This document shows, piece by piece, positions 26,381 to 36,859 of a stretch of 64,000 nt of DNA; the stretch's first letter is position 1, and each line of letters starts with the position of its first letter. The position numbers were made by a program, and so were the translations under genes. The stretch comes from Microbacterium sp. CBA3102 (GTDB lineage Bacteria; Actinomycetota; Actinomycetes; Actinomycetales; Microbacteriaceae). The stretch lies in the NCBI RefSeq assembly GCF_007954505.1, contig NZ_CP042412.1, positions 2,976,001 through 3,040,000 of the forward strand, read 5' to 3'. The notes below the pieces were generated by a model. It worked only from the letters and a program-made list of their open reading frames with translations. It was not told the DNA's origin and ran no database searches.

Positions 26381-27142
26381 CTAGGCCTCGTCGTTCTCCA
26401 GCTCGGCCTGGACCTCGGTGCTCAGGTCGAAGTTCGTGAAGACGTTCTGCACGTCTTCACTGTCTTCGAGCGCATCGATGAGACGGAAGACCTTGCGTGC
26501 GGTGTCGGCGTCGATCTCGACCTTGAGGTTCGGAACGAACTCGACGTCAGCGGATTCGTAGTCGATCCCCGCTTCCTGGAGCGCGGTGCGCACGGCCACC
26601 AGGTCGGTCGCCTCGGTGATGATCTCGAAGCCCTCCGCGTGCGGCTCGATCTCCTCGGCGCCCGCCTCGAGCGCGGCCATCATGACGTCATCCTCGGTGG
26701 TGCCCTCGGAGCCGACGACGATGACGCCCTTACGGCTGAAGTTGTAGGCGACGCTACCCGGATCGGCAAGCGTGCCGCCGTTGCGGCTGAGAGCCGTACG
26801 CACCTCTGCAGCCGCACGGTTCTTGTTGTCGGTCAGACACTCGATCATGAGGGCGACGCCGTTGGGTCCATAGCCTTCGTACATGATCGAGAGGTATTCG
26901 ACGGCCTCGCCGCCGATGCCCGCACCGCGCTTCACCGCACGGTCGATGTTGTCCTTGGGGACCGAGGTCTTCTTGGCCTTCTGCACCGCGTCGAAGAGCG
27001 TCGGGTTGCCCGCAAGATCGGGTCCGCCGAGCTTCGCCGCGACCTCGATGTTCTTGATGAGCTTGGCCCAGGACTTCGCGCGCCTGGAGTCGATGATGGC
27101 TTTCTTGTGCTTCGTGGTCGCCCACTTGGAATGCCCGGACAT
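26381..27142 (-). CDS. yebC: YebC/PmpR family protein
   Basis: 253 residues from ATG 27140-27142, with GGAGA upstream; the family signature [18 protein letters not shown] fixes this start. It shows [11 protein letters not shown], the IERAxKRG-equivalent [11 protein letters not shown], and [19 protein letters not shown]. Members act in gene regulation and, as shown for several, relieve ribosome stalling at proline stretches. It heads the yebC-ruvCAB cluster. A TAGAAT at 27192-27197 (minus) is a possible -10 for the operon. Confidence 0.94.
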   Translation of the reverse strand: MSGHSKWATTKHKKAIIDSRRAKSWAKLIKNIEVAAKLGGPDLAGNPTLFDAVQKAKKTSVPKDNIDRAVKRGAGIGGEAVEYLSIMYEGYGPNGVALMIECLTDNKNRAAAEVRTALSRNGGTLADPGSVAYNFSRKGVIVVGSEGTTEDDVMMAALEAGAEEIEPHAEGFEIITEATDLVAVRTALQEAGIDYESADVEFVPNLKVEIDADTARKVFRLIDALEDSEDVQNVFTNFDLSTEVQAELENDEA

Positions 27143-27344
27143 AAGTCTCCGCTCGTCGTATCCGCCCCGGAGCGTGCCCAGGGCATCGACCATTCTATCG
27201 AAAAGCCACGGTTGCCCGAGTGGCGACCACCGCGGCCGACCGCGCGGCCGTCACTCGCGCGAGTCTCGCGCGGGCAGCCACTGCGACCGTGTCAGCCTCG
27301 CGTGACCACTGGTGCGATGGGGCCTCCGGGTGTAGGCCTGAGGC

Positions 27345-28739
27345 ATGAAAGAGACGGCTCCCGACGACCGGACCCGCGCACTCGAGACCGCGCACGATGC
27401 CGCGCTCCGCTTCCTGGACTCGGTGGCCGAGCGGCCGGTGTGGCCGAGGGCTTCGCTCGACGAGATGCTCACCGCCTTCGGGGGTCCGCTCCCGGAACAT
27501 GGCGTGGACGCGGCGGCAGTGGTGGAGGAGATGTCCGTGCTCGCCGACCCCGGACTCGTCGCGATCCCCGGCGGCCGGTTCTTCGGTTTCGTGATCGGCG
27601 GAACCCATCCGGCAGCCCTGGCCGCGGACTGGCTCGTCTCGGCGTGGGATCAGAACTCGGGCTCGTCGACTCTCACGCCGGCCACTGTGGCGATGGAACG
27701 CATCGCCGGGCAATGGATGCTCGAGGCCTTCGGGCTCCCCGCGACCGCCAGCGTCGGCTTCGTCACGGGCGGGCAGCTCGCCAACTTCACGTGCCTCGCC
27801 GCCGCGCGACACTCTGTGCTGGCGGGCGCGGGGTGGGACATCGCCGAGCAGGGATTCCACGGGTCTCCGCCGCTGCGTTTCGTCGTCGGCAGCCACCGGC
27901 ACGGGTCCATCGACCGCGCCGCCCGGTTCCTCGGGGTCGGGCGGGCGGAACTCACGATCGTCCCGACCGACGGCCAAGGGCGCATGAGCCCGGAGGCGCT
28001 CGATCAGGCACTCGTCGGCGCGGAGGGACCCCTCATCGTGTGCCTGCAGGCGGGAGAGGTGCACACCGGCGCCTTCGACGACTTCGCGGCGTTGATCCCC
28101 CTCGCACGCCGGCACGGTGCATGGATCCACGTCGACGGCGCGTTCGGACTGTGGGCTGCGGCGTCTCCCGGGCTGAGCCACCTCACCGCCGGCATGGCGG
28201 ACGCCGACTCCTGGGCGACCGACGCGCACAAGACGCTCAACGTGCCGTACGACTGCGGCATGGCGATCGTGCGCGACCCGGCCGACTCGATCGCCGCATT
28301 CCGCACCGGAGGCGATTATCTGATCTATTCGGGGCTCGACCCATGGGATGTCACCCCGGAACTCTCTCGACGCGCCCGCGGGGTTCCCGCGTGGGCCGCA
28401 CTGCGCAGTCTCGGTCGGTCGGGCATCTCGGACCTGATCGACCGCCTGCATGCGAACGCCGTCGCGATGGCGGCGGGACTGCGAACCGTGGAGTCGGTGG
28501 AAGTCATCAACGACGTCGACTACACACAGGTGATGTTCCGCCTCGGCTCCGACGAAGCGACGCGTGCGCTCGGCGCGGCGATCCTCGTCGACGGGACGGC
28601 CGCGATGACGGGTGCCGAATGGGAAGGTCGTGCGGCTCTGCGGTGCTCGATGTCGTCCTGGGCGACCACCCCGGAAGACATCGTCCGCACGGTCGAAGCC
28701 ATCCGCGGCCTGGTCGCCGCAGGGTCACCCGCCGGTTGA
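27345..28739 (+). CDS. PLP-dependent decarboxylase of the group II/aromatic amino acid decarboxylase family
   Basis: 464 residues. The fold-type I PLP enzyme shows TGGQLANFTCLAAARH (phosphate loop), HVDGAFGLWAAAS with the PLP-binding Asp, and SWATDAHKTLNVPYDCG with the Schiff-base Lys. These are the marks of pyridoxal-dependent decarboxylases acting on amino acids. The substrate cannot be read from sequence; aspartate/glutamate or aromatic amino acids are possible. It stands alone on plus between yebC and an esterase gene, with about 200 bases of non-coding DNA before it containing only short GC-rich repeats. Confidence 0.85.
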   Translation: MKETAPDDRTRALETAHDAALRFLDSVAERPVWPRASLDEMLTAFGGPLPEHGVDAAAVVEEMSVLADPGLVAIPGGRFFGFVIGGTHPAALAADWLVSAWDQNSGSSTLTPATVAMERIAGQWMLEAFGLPATASVGFVTGGQLANFTCLAAARHSVLAGAGWDIAEQGFHGSPPLRFVVGSHRHGSIDRAARFLGVGRAELTIVPTDGQGRMSPEALDQALVGAEGPLIVCLQAGEVHTGAFDDFAALIPLARRHGAWIHVDGAFGLWAAASPGLSHLTAGMADADSWATDAHKTLNVPYDCGMAIVRDPADSIAAFRTGGDYLIYSGLDPWDVTPELSRRARGVPAWAALRSLGRSGISDLIDRLHANAVAMAAGLRTVESVEVINDVDYTQVMFRLGSDEATRALGAAILVDGTAAMTGAEWEGRAALRCSMSSWATTPEDIVRTVEAIRGLVAAGSPAG

Positions 28740-28822
28740 CCGAGACCGTGGGCTCCACATCCGGCTGCCCGCTCCGCACATCGTTCCCTCGGAAGACGGC
28801 ACACATGGCGCAGGATGGACAC

Positions 28823-29509
28823 ATGCGCAGATCGCGACACATCACTCCTGCCTCCCGCTCTTCGGACGTGCGGAACGGCGAGCCGACGCCGGCCGACTCC
28901 CTGCTGTACCTGCTCCATCTCCCGGACGACTACGACGCCGACCCCGACCGACGGTGGCCACTCGTCCTGTTCCTGCATGGTTCGGGTGAGCGCGGTACCG
29001 ACGTCGAGCTCGCCGCCGTGCACGGTCCGCCGAGTCTGGCGGATGCCGGGCAGGAGTTCCCCTTCGTCCTCGTCACGCCTCAGTGTGGCGAATCGAGCCA
29101 GTGGGTCGCGGAGCTCTCGACGTTGTCCGTGCTGCTCGACGAAGTCGTCGCAGAGCACCGCATCGATGCGTCCCGCATATCGGTGACAGGACTCAGCATG
29201 GGCGGATTCGGGGCCTGGAGCCTGGCGGTGCGCTATCCCGACCGGTTCGCGTCGATCGCGCCGATCTGCGGAGGACTCTGGATGCAAAGCGCTGCGCCGC
29301 TCCGTGACGTCCCCGTCTGGGCTTTCCACGGTGATGCCGACGATGTCGTGCCGTTCTCCGCCACGGAACAGATCATCAGCGAACTCCGAGGCCTCGGTGC
29401 CGACGCCCGGTTCACTCGATACGCAGGCGTCGGTCACGATTCCTGGACCGAGACCTATGAGAACCCCGAGCTGTACGACTGGCTCCTCTCCCACCGGCGC
29501 CACGTCTGA
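28823..29509 (+). CDS. Alpha/beta hydrolase, esterase/PHB-depolymerase-like
   Basis: 228 residues from ATG 28823 (AGGA upstream); an in-frame ATG at 28805 would add six residues. WPLVLFLHGSGERG forms the oxyanion region, GLSMGGFGAWSLA the nucleophile elbow, HGDADDVVPF the acid and VGHDSW the catalytic His. No signal peptide is seen, so it is probably cytoplasmic. The closest family is the predicted-peptidase/esterase group often annotated as phospholipase or dienelactone hydrolase-like. Substrate unknown. It converges with pdxT, 19 bases away. Confidence 0.8.
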   Translation: MRRSRHITPASRSSDVRNGEPTPADSLLYLLHLPDDYDADPDRRWPLVLFLHGSGERGTDVELAAVHGPPSLADAGQEFPFVLVTPQCGESSQWVAELSTLSVLLDEVVAEHRIDASRISVTGLSMGGFGAWSLAVRYPDRFASIAPICGGLWMQSAAPLRDVPVWAFHGDADDVVPFSATEQIISELRGLGADARFTRYAGVGHDSWTETYENPELYDWLLSHRRHV

Positions 29510-29528
29510 CCGCGACGCTCGGACGGAC

Positions 29529-30149
29529 CTAGGCGCTCTGCGGCGCCCTCGTGCGGTGCCGCGACTCCACCCGTGCGAGGAAGCGTTCGTGAAAACGGCG
29601 CTCCCCCGTGATCTCGGGGTGGAAGCTCAGTCCGAGCAGATTCCCCTGCTCCACCGCGACCACACGCCCGTCGGGCAGCGCCGCGAGCACGGTCGCGCGC
29701 GGACCGACCGACTCGACCACGGGCCCACGGATGAAGGCCGCCGACACCGGGCCCCCGCCGAACGCAGGGACCTCGAGTTCCGCCTCGAACGACTCGACCT
29801 GGCGACCGAAGGCGTTCCGGCGCACGACGACGTCGAGCCCTCCGAACGACTCCTGCCCGTCGATCGCGTCGACGATGTCATCCGCGAGCATGATCAAGCC
29901 CGCGCAGGTGCCGAGCACCGGCATGCCCGAGGCGATCGCGTCGCGGATCGGCTCCTGCATGCCGAAGATCCGGGAGAGCTTGTCGATCACGCTCGACTCG
30001 CCCCCCGGGATCACGAGTCCGTCGACCGCGGCGAGCTCGTCGGGGCGACGCACCGGAGTGGCATCGGCGCCGAGTTCCGTCAGCAGGGCGACATGCTCGC
30101 GCACGTCGCCCTGCAATGCGAGGACGCCGACCTTGCCTCTACCAGCCAC
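29529..30149 (-). CDS. pdxT: Pyridoxal 5'-phosphate synthase glutaminase subunit PdxT
   Basis: 206 residues of the class I glutamine amidotransferase fold. [13 protein letters not shown] is at the N-terminus, [12 protein letters not shown] near 47, the nucleophile Cys in [12 protein letters not shown] near 83, and the catalytic His-x-Glu in [15 protein letters not shown]. It hydrolyses glutamine and channels ammonia to PdxS for PLP synthesis. The start overlaps the end of pdxS by 11 bases. Confidence 0.97.
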   Translation of the reverse strand: MAGRGKVGVLALQGDVREHVALLTELGADATPVRRPDELAAVDGLVIPGGESSVIDKLSRIFGMQEPIRDAIASGMPVLGTCAGLIMLADDIVDAIDGQESFGGLDVVVRRNAFGRQVESFEAELEVPAFGGGPVSAAFIRGPVVESVGPRATVLAALPDGRVVAVEQGNLLGLSFHPEITGERRFHERFLARVESRHRTRAPQSA

Positions 30150-31032
30150 GCTCGGCGAGTCGGTGAGGTGCCGGGAGGTCGCTCACGTTGATGCCGACCA
30201 TCGCCTCGCCCAGCCCACGCGAAACCTCGGCGATGACCTTGGCGTCGTCATAGAAGGTCGTCGCCTTGACGATGGCCTTGGCCCGCTCTGCCGGGTTGCC
30301 CGACTTGAAGATGCCGGAGCCGACGAAGACGCCGTCAGCACCGAGCTGCATCATCATGGCGGCATCGGCGGGGGTCGCGACCCCTCCGGCCACGAACAGC
30401 ACGACCGGGAGCGTGCCGGTCTCAGCGATCTCGGCGACGAGTTCGTACGGCGCCTGCAGCTCCTTCGCCGCGACGAAGAGCTCGTCCTTGGGAAGCGCGG
30501 TGAGCGCGGCGATCTCTCCGCGGATCTTGCGGATGTGCTTCATCGCCTCGGAGACGTCGCCGGTCCCGGCCTCTCCCTTGGAACGGATCATCGCCGCTCC
30601 CTCATTGATGCGGCGGAGCGCCTCGCCGAGGTTCGTCGCACCGCACACGAACGGGACGGTGAAGCCGTACTTGTCGATGTGGTTGACGTAGTCGGCCGGT
30701 GAGAGCACCTCGGACTCGTCGATGTAATCCACGCCGAGCTCCTGCAGCACCTGCGCCTCGACGAAGTGCCCGATGCGGGCCTTGGCCATCACGGGGATGG
30801 AGACGGCGTCGATGATGCTGTCGATCATGTCGGGGTCGCTCATGCGGGAGACACCGCCCTGCGCACGGATGTCCGCCGGCACACGCTCGAGAGCCATCAC
30901 GGCGACGGCGCCCGCGTCTTCGGCGATCTTCGCCTGCTCTGCCGTGACGACGTCCATGATGACGCCGCCCTTGAGCATCTCGGCGAGACCGCGCTTGACG
31001 CGCGCGGATCCGGTGGTTGTCTGCTCTGCCAT
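30139..31032 (-). CDS. pdxS: Pyridoxal 5'-phosphate synthase subunit PdxS
   Basis: 297 residues from ATG 31030-31032, TIM barrel. Signature segments are [58 protein letters not shown] with a catalytic Lys, and [26 protein letters not shown]. It builds PLP from ribose 5-phosphate, glyceraldehyde 3-phosphate and ammonia. It is divergent from pdxR across 90 bases holding an inverted repeat that is a likely PdxR operator. Confidence 0.97.
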   Translation of the reverse strand: MAEQTTTGSARVKRGLAEMLKGGVIMDVVTAEQAKIAEDAGAVAVMALERVPADIRAQGGVSRMSDPDMIDSIIDAVSIPVMAKARIGHFVEAQVLQELGVDYIDESEVLSPADYVNHIDKYGFTVPFVCGATNLGEALRRINEGAAMIRSKGEAGTGDVSEAMKHIRKIRGEIAALTALPKDELFVAAKELQAPYELVAEIAETGTLPVVLFVAGGVATPADAAMMMQLGADGVFVGSGIFKSGNPAERAKAIVKATTFYDDAKVIAEVSRGLGEAMVGINVSDLPAPHRLAERGW

Positions 31033-31067
31033 GGGGAACTCCTGTCGGATGCACCGAAGTCGGGTTT

Positions 31068-31109
31068 GATCTAGGTCAAACATAGCACTGTCCGATTCGA
31101 CCTAGAATC
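31068..31109. promoter_or_regulatory. Candidate PdxR operator in the pdxS-pdxR intergenic region
   Basis: GATCTAGGTC (31068-31077) and GACCTAGAATC (31099-31109) form an inverted repeat matching 10 of 11 positions with one inserted base. The right arm includes TAGAAT (31104-31109), a good -10 for pdxR about 13 bases before its ATG. The left arm overlaps sequence that could serve the pdxS promoter on minus. Its place between divergent pdxST and a MocR regulator makes PdxR the natural ligand. Confidence 0.55.
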
Positions 31110-31122
31110 ACAGAGGAGGACC

Positions 31123-32430
31123 ATGAGCGACCAGATCACCGGGACGACCGCAGCGGACATCGCCGACAGCGTGCGTTCCTTGCGCGACCGCGGAATCCTC
31201 CGGGTCGGTGCTGTCCTCCCCCCGGTGCGCGAGCTCGCTGCCACGCTCGGCGTCAACCGCAACACGGCTGTGGCCGCGTACCGGCAGCTCGCCCAGGCCG
31301 GCCTCGTCGTCTCGCGCGGGCGTGCGGGCACCGTCGTGGCGGGTCTCGAATCGGTGGCCCAGGAGGGATACGCGCCCGACACGGTCCTTCGCGACATCGG
31401 CACGGGTAACCCCGATCCCCGGCTCATCCCCGACCCGGCACCCGCGCTGATGACGATCGCCTCCCGTCCCGTGCTCTACGGCGAGCCCGTGATCGATCGT
31501 GGCCTCGAAGAATGGTCCCGGCAGTGGATCTCGTCCGATCTCCGCGCCGACGACTTCCGGATCACGGTGACGAGCGGTGCCGTCGACGCGGTCGAGCGTC
31601 TGCTCGCGCAGGCACTCATGCGCGACGACGCCGTGGCGCTCGAAGACCCCTGCTTCCTCGCGAGTATCCACACGGTGCGTCTGGGCGGCTACCGGGCGGT
31701 CCCCGTGCCCGTCGACGGCGAAGGCATGACCGTCGACGGACTGCGAGCGGCGCTGGACGCGGGCGTCCGTGCCATCATCTGCACCCCGCGCGCACAGAAC
31801 CCGACCGGGGCGAGCCTCACGGCGACGCGGGCGACCGAGCTCCGCGCGATCCTCGCCGACCATCCGTACGTGCTGATCATCGAGGACGACCACTTCTCGA
31901 TGCTGTCGCAGCGGCCCTACGAGTCCCTCATCGGCGCCGAGCACAGACGGTTCGCCCTCGTGCGGTCGGTGTCGAAGTTCCTCGGACCCGACATGTGCCT
32001 CGCGATCGCAGCGACGGATGCCGAGACCGCGGAACGGCTCGCGATGCGCCTGAGCCCGGGAACCACGTGGGTCAGTCACCTCCTGCAACGCCTCGCGCTG
32101 ACGCAGCTGACCGACGAGACGGTCAGGACCGAGGTCGCCGCGGCGGCTGCGCACTATGCCGAGCGGAATGCGTCGTTCGTCGAGAGACTGCGCGCGAACG
32201 GGATCGACGCGACCGAGTCCGACGGTCTCAGCCTGTGGGTCGAGCTGTCGCGACCCGCGCGGACGGTTGCCGATCGACTCATGCGACGCGGGTGGCTGGC
32301 CCGCACCGGAGACGATTTCGCGCTCGACGAACGCGCGGAGCCCTCGCACCACCTGCGTCTGACCGTTCACGACCTGTCCGATGCCGACGCGGAGACGCTC
32401 GTCGCTGACCTCGTCGCCGCCGGACGATGA
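31123..32430 (+). CDS. pdxR: PdxR-like MocR transcriptional regulator
   Basis: 435 residues. A GntR-type winged helix comes first (about 15-80: LPPVRELAATLGVNRNTAVAAYRQLAQAG) and an aminotransferase-like PLP domain follows (about 100-435). That domain contains CTPRAQNPTGAS, EDDHFSML and RSVSKFLGPDM, whose Lys would bind PLP. PdxR activates pdxST when PLP is scarce in Corynebacterium and Listeria. The divergent pdxS and downstream pdxY support this role. The start ATG 31123 is behind GGAGGA. The DNA-binding domain begins slightly nearer the N-terminus than in many MocR proteins. Confidence 0.88.
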   Translation: MSDQITGTTAADIADSVRSLRDRGILRVGAVLPPVRELAATLGVNRNTAVAAYRQLAQAGLVVSRGRAGTVVAGLESVAQEGYAPDTVLRDIGTGNPDPRLIPDPAPALMTIASRPVLYGEPVIDRGLEEWSRQWISSDLRADDFRITVTSGAVDAVERLLAQALMRDDAVALEDPCFLASIHTVRLGGYRAVPVPVDGEGMTVDGLRAALDAGVRAIICTPRAQNPTGASLTATRATELRAILADHPYVLIIEDDHFSMLSQRPYESLIGAEHRRFALVRSVSKFLGPDMCLAIAATDAETAERLAMRLSPGTTWVSHLLQRLALTQLTDETVRTEVAAAAAHYAERNASFVERLRANGIDATESDGLSLWVELSRPARTVADRLMRRGWLARTGDDFALDERAEPSHHLRLTVHDLSDADAETLVADLVAAGR

Positions 32431-32479
32431 CCACCACCTGTCGCGGGCAACGCCCCGCCCTGAACGAAAGGGTCGGAGA

Positions 32480-33331
32480 ATGAAGATCCTCTCCATCCAG
32501 TCCGCCGTCGCTTACGGACACGTCGGCAACTCGGCGGCCGTGTTCCCGCTGCAGCGCATCGGCGTCGAAGTGCTGCCGGTCTACACGGTGAACTTCTCCA
32601 ACCACACCGGCTACGGCGCGTGGCGCGGACCGCTGATCGCCCCCGATGACGTGCGTGAGGTCATCACCGGGATCGAAGAGCGTGGCGTCTTCGGGGGCAT
32701 CGACGCGATCCTCAGCGGCTACCAGGGCGGAGAGGGCATCGGCGACGTGATCATCGACGCCGTCGCGCGGGTGAAGTCGGCGAACCCGAACGCCGTCTAC
32801 GCGTGCGATCCGGTCATGGGCAACGCCAAGTCGGGGTGCTTCGTGGCCCCGGCCATCCCCGTACTCCTGCGCGAGCGCGTGGTGCCGGTCGCGGACATCA
32901 TCACGCCGAACCAGTTCGAACTGGGTTTCCTCACCGACACCGAGCCGGACACGCTGGAGTCCACGCTCGCTTCGGTCGACCTCGCCCACGCGATGGGTCC
33001 GCGGACCGTCCTCGTGACGAGCGTCGAACGACCCGACCGCGAAGAGGGCACGATCGAGATGCTCGCCGCCGACGAGAAGGGTGCCTGGGTCGTGCAGACC
33101 CCGCACCTTCCGATGAAGGCGAACGGCTCCGGTGACGTGACGGCAGCACTGTTCACCGCGCATTACGTCGAGACCGGGAGCGCGAAGGTCGCGCTCGAAC
33201 GCACGGCGTCCAGCGTGTACGACCTGCTGAAGGCGACGCTGGAGTCCGGCGAGCGTGAGCTCCAGTTGGTCGAGGCGCAGGAGTTCTACGCGAACCCGCA
33301 GATGCAGTTCACGGCGCGTCAGGTGCGCTGA
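32480..33331 (+). CDS. pdxY: Pyridoxal kinase PdxY
   Basis: 283 residues from ATG 32480 with CGGAGA upstream. A ribokinase-fold kinase with SIQSAVAYGHVGNSAAVFPLQ at the N-terminus, DPVMGN near 113, TPNQFELGFL, TSVER, and the catalytic NGSGDVTAAL near 218. It phosphorylates pyridoxal to PLP for salvage. It lies 49 bases after pdxR on the same strand, so B6 synthesis, control and salvage sit together here. Its last 23 bases overlap the convergent HIT gene. Confidence 0.94.
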   Translation: MKILSIQSAVAYGHVGNSAAVFPLQRIGVEVLPVYTVNFSNHTGYGAWRGPLIAPDDVREVITGIEERGVFGGIDAILSGYQGGEGIGDVIIDAVARVKSANPNAVYACDPVMGNAKSGCFVAPAIPVLLRERVVPVADIITPNQFELGFLTDTEPDTLESTLASVDLAHAMGPRTVLVTSVERPDREEGTIEMLAADEKGAWVVQTPHLPMKANGSGDVTAALFTAHYVETGSAKVALERTASSVYDLLKATLESGERELQLVEAQEFYANPQMQFTARQVR

Positions 33332-33896
33332 CCTTCTCGGTAGGCCCTTCCGGCTGCGGCCACGCGGCAGCCACGGCGTGACGCACCTCGCCGAGGAGCT
33401 GCGGCAGCGCCTTGGTCTTCGCGATGATCGGGAAGAAGTTGGCGTCCGACGTCCACCGCGGCACCACGTGCTGGTGCAGATGGGCATCGACACCGGCTCC
33501 TGCCACCGCACCTTGATTCATGCCGAGGTTGAAGCCGTCGCACCGGGAGACCTCCCGCAGCACGCGCATCGCGGTCTGCGTGAGAGCACCGATCTCGGCG
33601 ACCTCCTCCGGCGTCGCCTGGTCGTAGGTGGCGATGTGACGGTACGGGCAGACGAGCAGATGGCCCGAGTTGTACGGGAACAGGTTCAACAGCACGTAGG
33701 CGGTCTCGCCGCGAGCGACCACGAGGCGCTCGGTGTCCGGGAACTTCGGCGCCTCGCAGAACGGACATTCCTCACGGAGGGGTTCAGGCCCGGCCTGGAT
33801 GTACGCCATCCGATGCGGGGTCCACAGCCGCTGGAACTCGTCGGGCACACCGGCCAGATGTCCGGCGTCCTCCAGCGGCTGCTCCCCCTCGGTCAC
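33309..33896 (-). CDS. HIT domain protein (AP4A phosphorylase-like)
   Basis: 195 residues. A CPFCEAP zinc motif near residue 43 is followed by [19 protein letters not shown] and the HIT triad [11 protein letters not shown] near 143. This matches the actinobacterial HIT group that includes an ATP/AP4A phosphorylase of Mycobacterium. The likely role is cleavage of dinucleoside polyphosphates, but the substrate is inferred. The start overlaps the thrS stop (ATGA), so the two are co-translated; linkage of an AP4A-degrading enzyme to a tRNA synthetase is suggestive because synthetases make AP4A. Confidence 0.88.
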   Translation of the reverse strand: MTEGEQPLEDAGHLAGVPDEFQRLWTPHRMAYIQAGPEPLREECPFCEAPKFPDTERLVVARGETAYVLLNLFPYNSGHLLVCPYRHIATYDQATPEEVAEIGALTQTAMRVLREVSRCDGFNLGMNQGAVAGAGVDAHLHQHVVPRWTSDANFFPIIAKTKALPQLLGEVRHAVAAAWPQPEGPTEKVSAPDAP

Positions 33897-35881
33897 GCCA
33901 GGTCCCCTGCTGTCTGCACCAGGGCGTGGCTGTCGATGGCTGCGCGGATCCGAGCCACGGCGTCCGCGATCGGAACCCCGTTCTCCTGGGCGCCGTCGCG
34001 GTAGCGGAACGAGACGGTGCCGGCGTCACGGTCCTTCTCCCCCGCGATCAGCAGCAGCGGCACCTTGCCGGTCGTGTGCGTGCGGATCTTCTTCTGCATG
34101 CGGTCGTCCGAAGTGTCGAGCTCCGCGCGCACACCCTCGGCGCGCAGCGTGTCGACGACCTCGCCCAGGTAGTCGGCGAAGTCTTCGGCGACCGGGATGC
34201 CCACGACCTGCACCGGCGAGAGCCACACCGGGAAGTCGCCCGCGTAGTGCTCGAGCAGGATCGCGAAGAACCGCTCGATCGAGCCGAACAGCGCGCGGTG
34301 GATCATGATCGGGCGCTTCTTCTGCCCGTCCTTGTCCATGAACTCGAGGTCGAAGCGCTCGGGCAGGTTGGGGTCGACCTGCACGGTGGAGAGCTGCCAG
34401 GTGCGACCGATCGCATCGCGCGTCTTGAGGTCGATCTTCGGACCGTAGAACGCGGCCTCACCGGGGACCTCGGTCAGCTTGAGGCCGGAGGCGACGGCGA
34501 CGCGGCGCAGCGCATCGGTGGACGACTCCCAGAACTCGTCCGTGCCGATCCACTTCGACTTCTCGTCGTCCTTCATCGAGAGCTCGAGCTCGAAATCGGT
34601 CAGACCGAAGTCGCGCAGCATCGAGAGGATGAACTCGAGGACCTTGGCGACCTCGGCCTCGAGCTGATCGGGGGTCACGAACAGATGCGAATCGTCCTGG
34701 GTGAAGCCCCGCACGCGGGTGAGGCCGTGCAGCGCGCCGGAGAGCTCGTTGCGGTAGACCGTGCCGTTCTCGGCGAACCGCAACGGCAGGTCACGGTAGC
34801 TGCGCGCGCGCTCCTTGTAGATGAGGATGTGCATCGGACAGTTCATGGGCTTCAGGTAGTAGTCCTGGCCCTGCTTGGTGACGTTGCCTTCGTCGTCGCG
34901 CTCCTCGTCCATCACGATCGGCGGGAACATGCCCTCCTTGTACGTGACGAGATGGTTCGACGTGAGGAACAGGTCTTCCTTCGAGATGTGCGGCGTGTAC
35001 ACGTAGGTGTAGCCGCCCTCGATGTGGCGCTTGCGCGCGTGCTGCTCCATCTCGCCACGGATGACGCCGCCGCGCGGGTGCCAGACCGAGAGGCCGGAGC
35101 CGATCTCCTCGGGGAACGAGAACAGGTCGAGCTCCTTGCCGAGGCGACGGTGGTCGCGCTTGGCGGCCTCCTCCAGCCGGTGCTGGTACGCGCGCAGCTC
35201 GTCCTTGGTGGGCCACGCCGTGCCGTAGATGCGCTGCAGCTGCGGGTTCTTCTCACTGCCCCGCCAATACGCGGCGGCGATGCGGGTGAGGTCCCAGCCG
35301 TTGCCGATCATGCGCGTGTTGGGCAGATGAGGGCCGCGGCAGAGGTCCTTCCAGACGACCTCGCCGTCGCGGGTGGTGTTGTCGTAGATCGTCAACTCGC
35401 CCTCGCCGACCTCGACGGAGGCACCCTCCGCCGCTTCCTTCCCGCCCTTGAGCCCGATGAGCTCCAGCTTGAACGGCTCGTCGGCGAGCTCGGCGCGCGC
35501 CTCGTCGTCCGTCACCACCCGGCGGACGAAGCGCTGGCCCTCGCGGACGATTCGCTGCATCTCCTTGGTGATGGCCTTGATGTCTTCGGGCGTGAACGGG
35601 GTCTCGACGCCGAAGTCGTAGTAGAAGCCGTCGGTGATGGGCGGACCGATGCCGAGGTTCGCCTGCGGGTTGATGCGCTGCACCGCCTGTGCCAGCACAT
35701 GGGCCGCGGAGTGGCGGAGGATGTTCAGCCCGTCCTGACTGTCGATCGTGATCGGCTCGACCTCGTCGGTGTCGGTCAGGGTCGTGGCGAGATCCTTGAG
35801 TTCGCCGTTGACGCGCATCGCGACGACGTTTCGGTCAGTGAACAGGGCGAAGCCGTCATTCGGCCGGGCGTTTTCAGGCAC
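33893..35881 (-). CDS. thrS: Threonyl-tRNA synthetase
   Basis: 662 residues. A TGS domain comes first (about 15-60), then the editing domain with [13 protein letters not shown] and the class II core: [14 protein letters not shown] supplies the zinc Cys, [21 protein letters not shown] is motif 2, and [11 protein letters not shown] is motif 3. The anticodon-binding domain ends the protein. It charges tRNA-Thr. The first gene of a thrS-HIT unit; the gap to the DUF2807 gene is only 88 bases and no leader-type attenuator is evident. Confidence 0.97.
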   Translation of the reverse strand: MPENARPNDGFALFTDRNVVAMRVNGELKDLATTLTDTDEVEPITIDSQDGLNILRHSAAHVLAQAVQRINPQANLGIGPPITDGFYYDFGVETPFTPEDIKAITKEMQRIVREGQRFVRRVVTDDEARAELADEPFKLELIGLKGGKEAAEGASVEVGEGELTIYDNTTRDGEVVWKDLCRGPHLPNTRMIGNGWDLTRIAAAYWRGSEKNPQLQRIYGTAWPTKDELRAYQHRLEEAAKRDHRRLGKELDLFSFPEEIGSGLSVWHPRGGVIRGEMEQHARKRHIEGGYTYVYTPHISKEDLFLTSNHLVTYKEGMFPPIVMDEERDDEGNVTKQGQDYYLKPMNCPMHILIYKERARSYRDLPLRFAENGTVYRNELSGALHGLTRVRGFTQDDSHLFVTPDQLEAEVAKVLEFILSMLRDFGLTDFELELSMKDDEKSKWIGTDEFWESSTDALRRVAVASGLKLTEVPGEAAFYGPKIDLKTRDAIGRTWQLSTVQVDPNLPERFDLEFMDKDGQKKRPIMIHRALFGSIERFFAILLEHYAGDFPVWLSPVQVVGIPVAEDFADYLGEVVDTLRAEGVRAELDTSDDRMQKKIRTHTTGKVPLLLIAGEKDRDAGTVSFRYRDGAQENGVPIADAVARIRAAIDSHALVQTAGDLA

Positions 35882-35969
35882 AGAAACTCTCCATCTGGGT
35901 CGGTACCCAGGTTACCGGTACGGTCGGGCGCTCCGGACCGCTACGCGACGGCGTCGCACCCGCTCTTCG

Positions 35970-36740
35970 TCATCGGCGCCGGACATCTCCCGATCCTGCG
36001 ATCTCCTGGGTGACACGGGCTTCACCGCCATAGGAGACGTCGCCGCTGCCGTCGATGACGACCGCGAGGTTTCCGTCCACGGTCACATCTGCGCTCCCTG
36101 AACCGCGGATCGAGACGAAAGCGTCCTCACTGCGCAGATCCTCGGCCGTGTGTTCGCCGGAACCGCGGATCGAGACGTCCTGGGAGCGCGCCGTGCCGTC
36201 GATCGCCACCGTGCCGGAGCCGTCGATGCGCACGGTCAGGTCCTCGACGACGGTGTCATGGGCGACGATCTCGCCGGCGCCGTCGACCCGGAGCACAGCC
36301 GTCGCAGCATCGATCCCCGTGGCCTCCACGTCGCCCGAGCCGCGCACGGTCACCGTCGGGGCGATCGCACCGGACAGGTCGATGCGGGCATCGCCTGACC
36401 CCTGCACCACGAGCGATTCGAGAGACGACACGGTCAACTCGTAGCGGATCTCGCCGTTCCGGAGCACCGGCTCGCCGTTCATCCCGAGCCGCAGGACGCC
36501 GCCTTCGACGTGGGCGGTCAGGTGCTCGATGACCCGCTCGCCCGCCGTCACGGTGAGTGCGGGCGTCGCGCCGAGAGTCACGGTCAGATCGCCGGAGGTG
36601 TCGAGCTCGACCGCGGCGACATCCGGCACCGCACGCTCCTGCGAGACGACCGGTCCCGCGTCGAACGACGCGCACCCCGTCAGCGCCGATGCGGAGAGGG
36701 CGAGGAGGAGGACGGAAGAACCGACGAGACGTGAGCGCAT
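35970..36740 (-). CDS. DUF2807 lipoprotein
   Basis: 256 residues from ATG 36738-36740. The N-terminal lipoprotein signal has a lipobox LTGC near residue 22. Residues about 45-256 are a repetitive beta-helical DUF2807 (GIN/head domain) with recurring GSGD turns such as VQGSGDARIDLSG, VRGSGDVEATG and IDGSGDVSYGG. It is probably anchored outside the membrane. The biochemical role of DUF2807 is unknown. It is single, and an upstream in-frame extension to 36821 shows no signal and is rejected. Confidence 0.85.
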   Translation of the reverse strand: MRSRLVGSSVLLLALSASALTGCASFDAGPVVSQERAVPDVAAVELDTSGDLTVTLGATPALTVTAGERVIEHLTAHVEGGVLRLGMNGEPVLRNGEIRYELTVSSLESLVVQGSGDARIDLSGAIAPTVTVRGSGDVEATGIDAATAVLRVDGAGEIVAHDTVVEDLTVRIDGSGTVAIDGTARSQDVSIRGSGEHTAEDLRSEDAFVSIRGSGSADVTVDGNLAVVIDGSGDVSYGGEARVTQEIAGSGDVRRR

Positions 36741-36859
36741 GGTCTCAGCGTACGAAGCGTCCGGCGGAGTCCGCCACCCACCGGGGTACGGACCTCGTAT
36801 GCCCCCTCGGTATGAGTTCACAGGGCGCGGATCGCCGGACCATCACGTAGCGTGAGGGC

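Noticed and set aside
25811-29509. A 1200-codon plus-strand frame across ruvC, yebC and the decarboxylase
   Set aside because: Only its last 229 codons (the esterase) look like a protein; the rest is antisense or out-of-frame to identified genes.
33893-35970. A T-box or threonine attenuator before thrS
   Set aside because: Only 88 bases separate thrS from the next gene, with no T-box motif or leader peptide rich in Thr codons.
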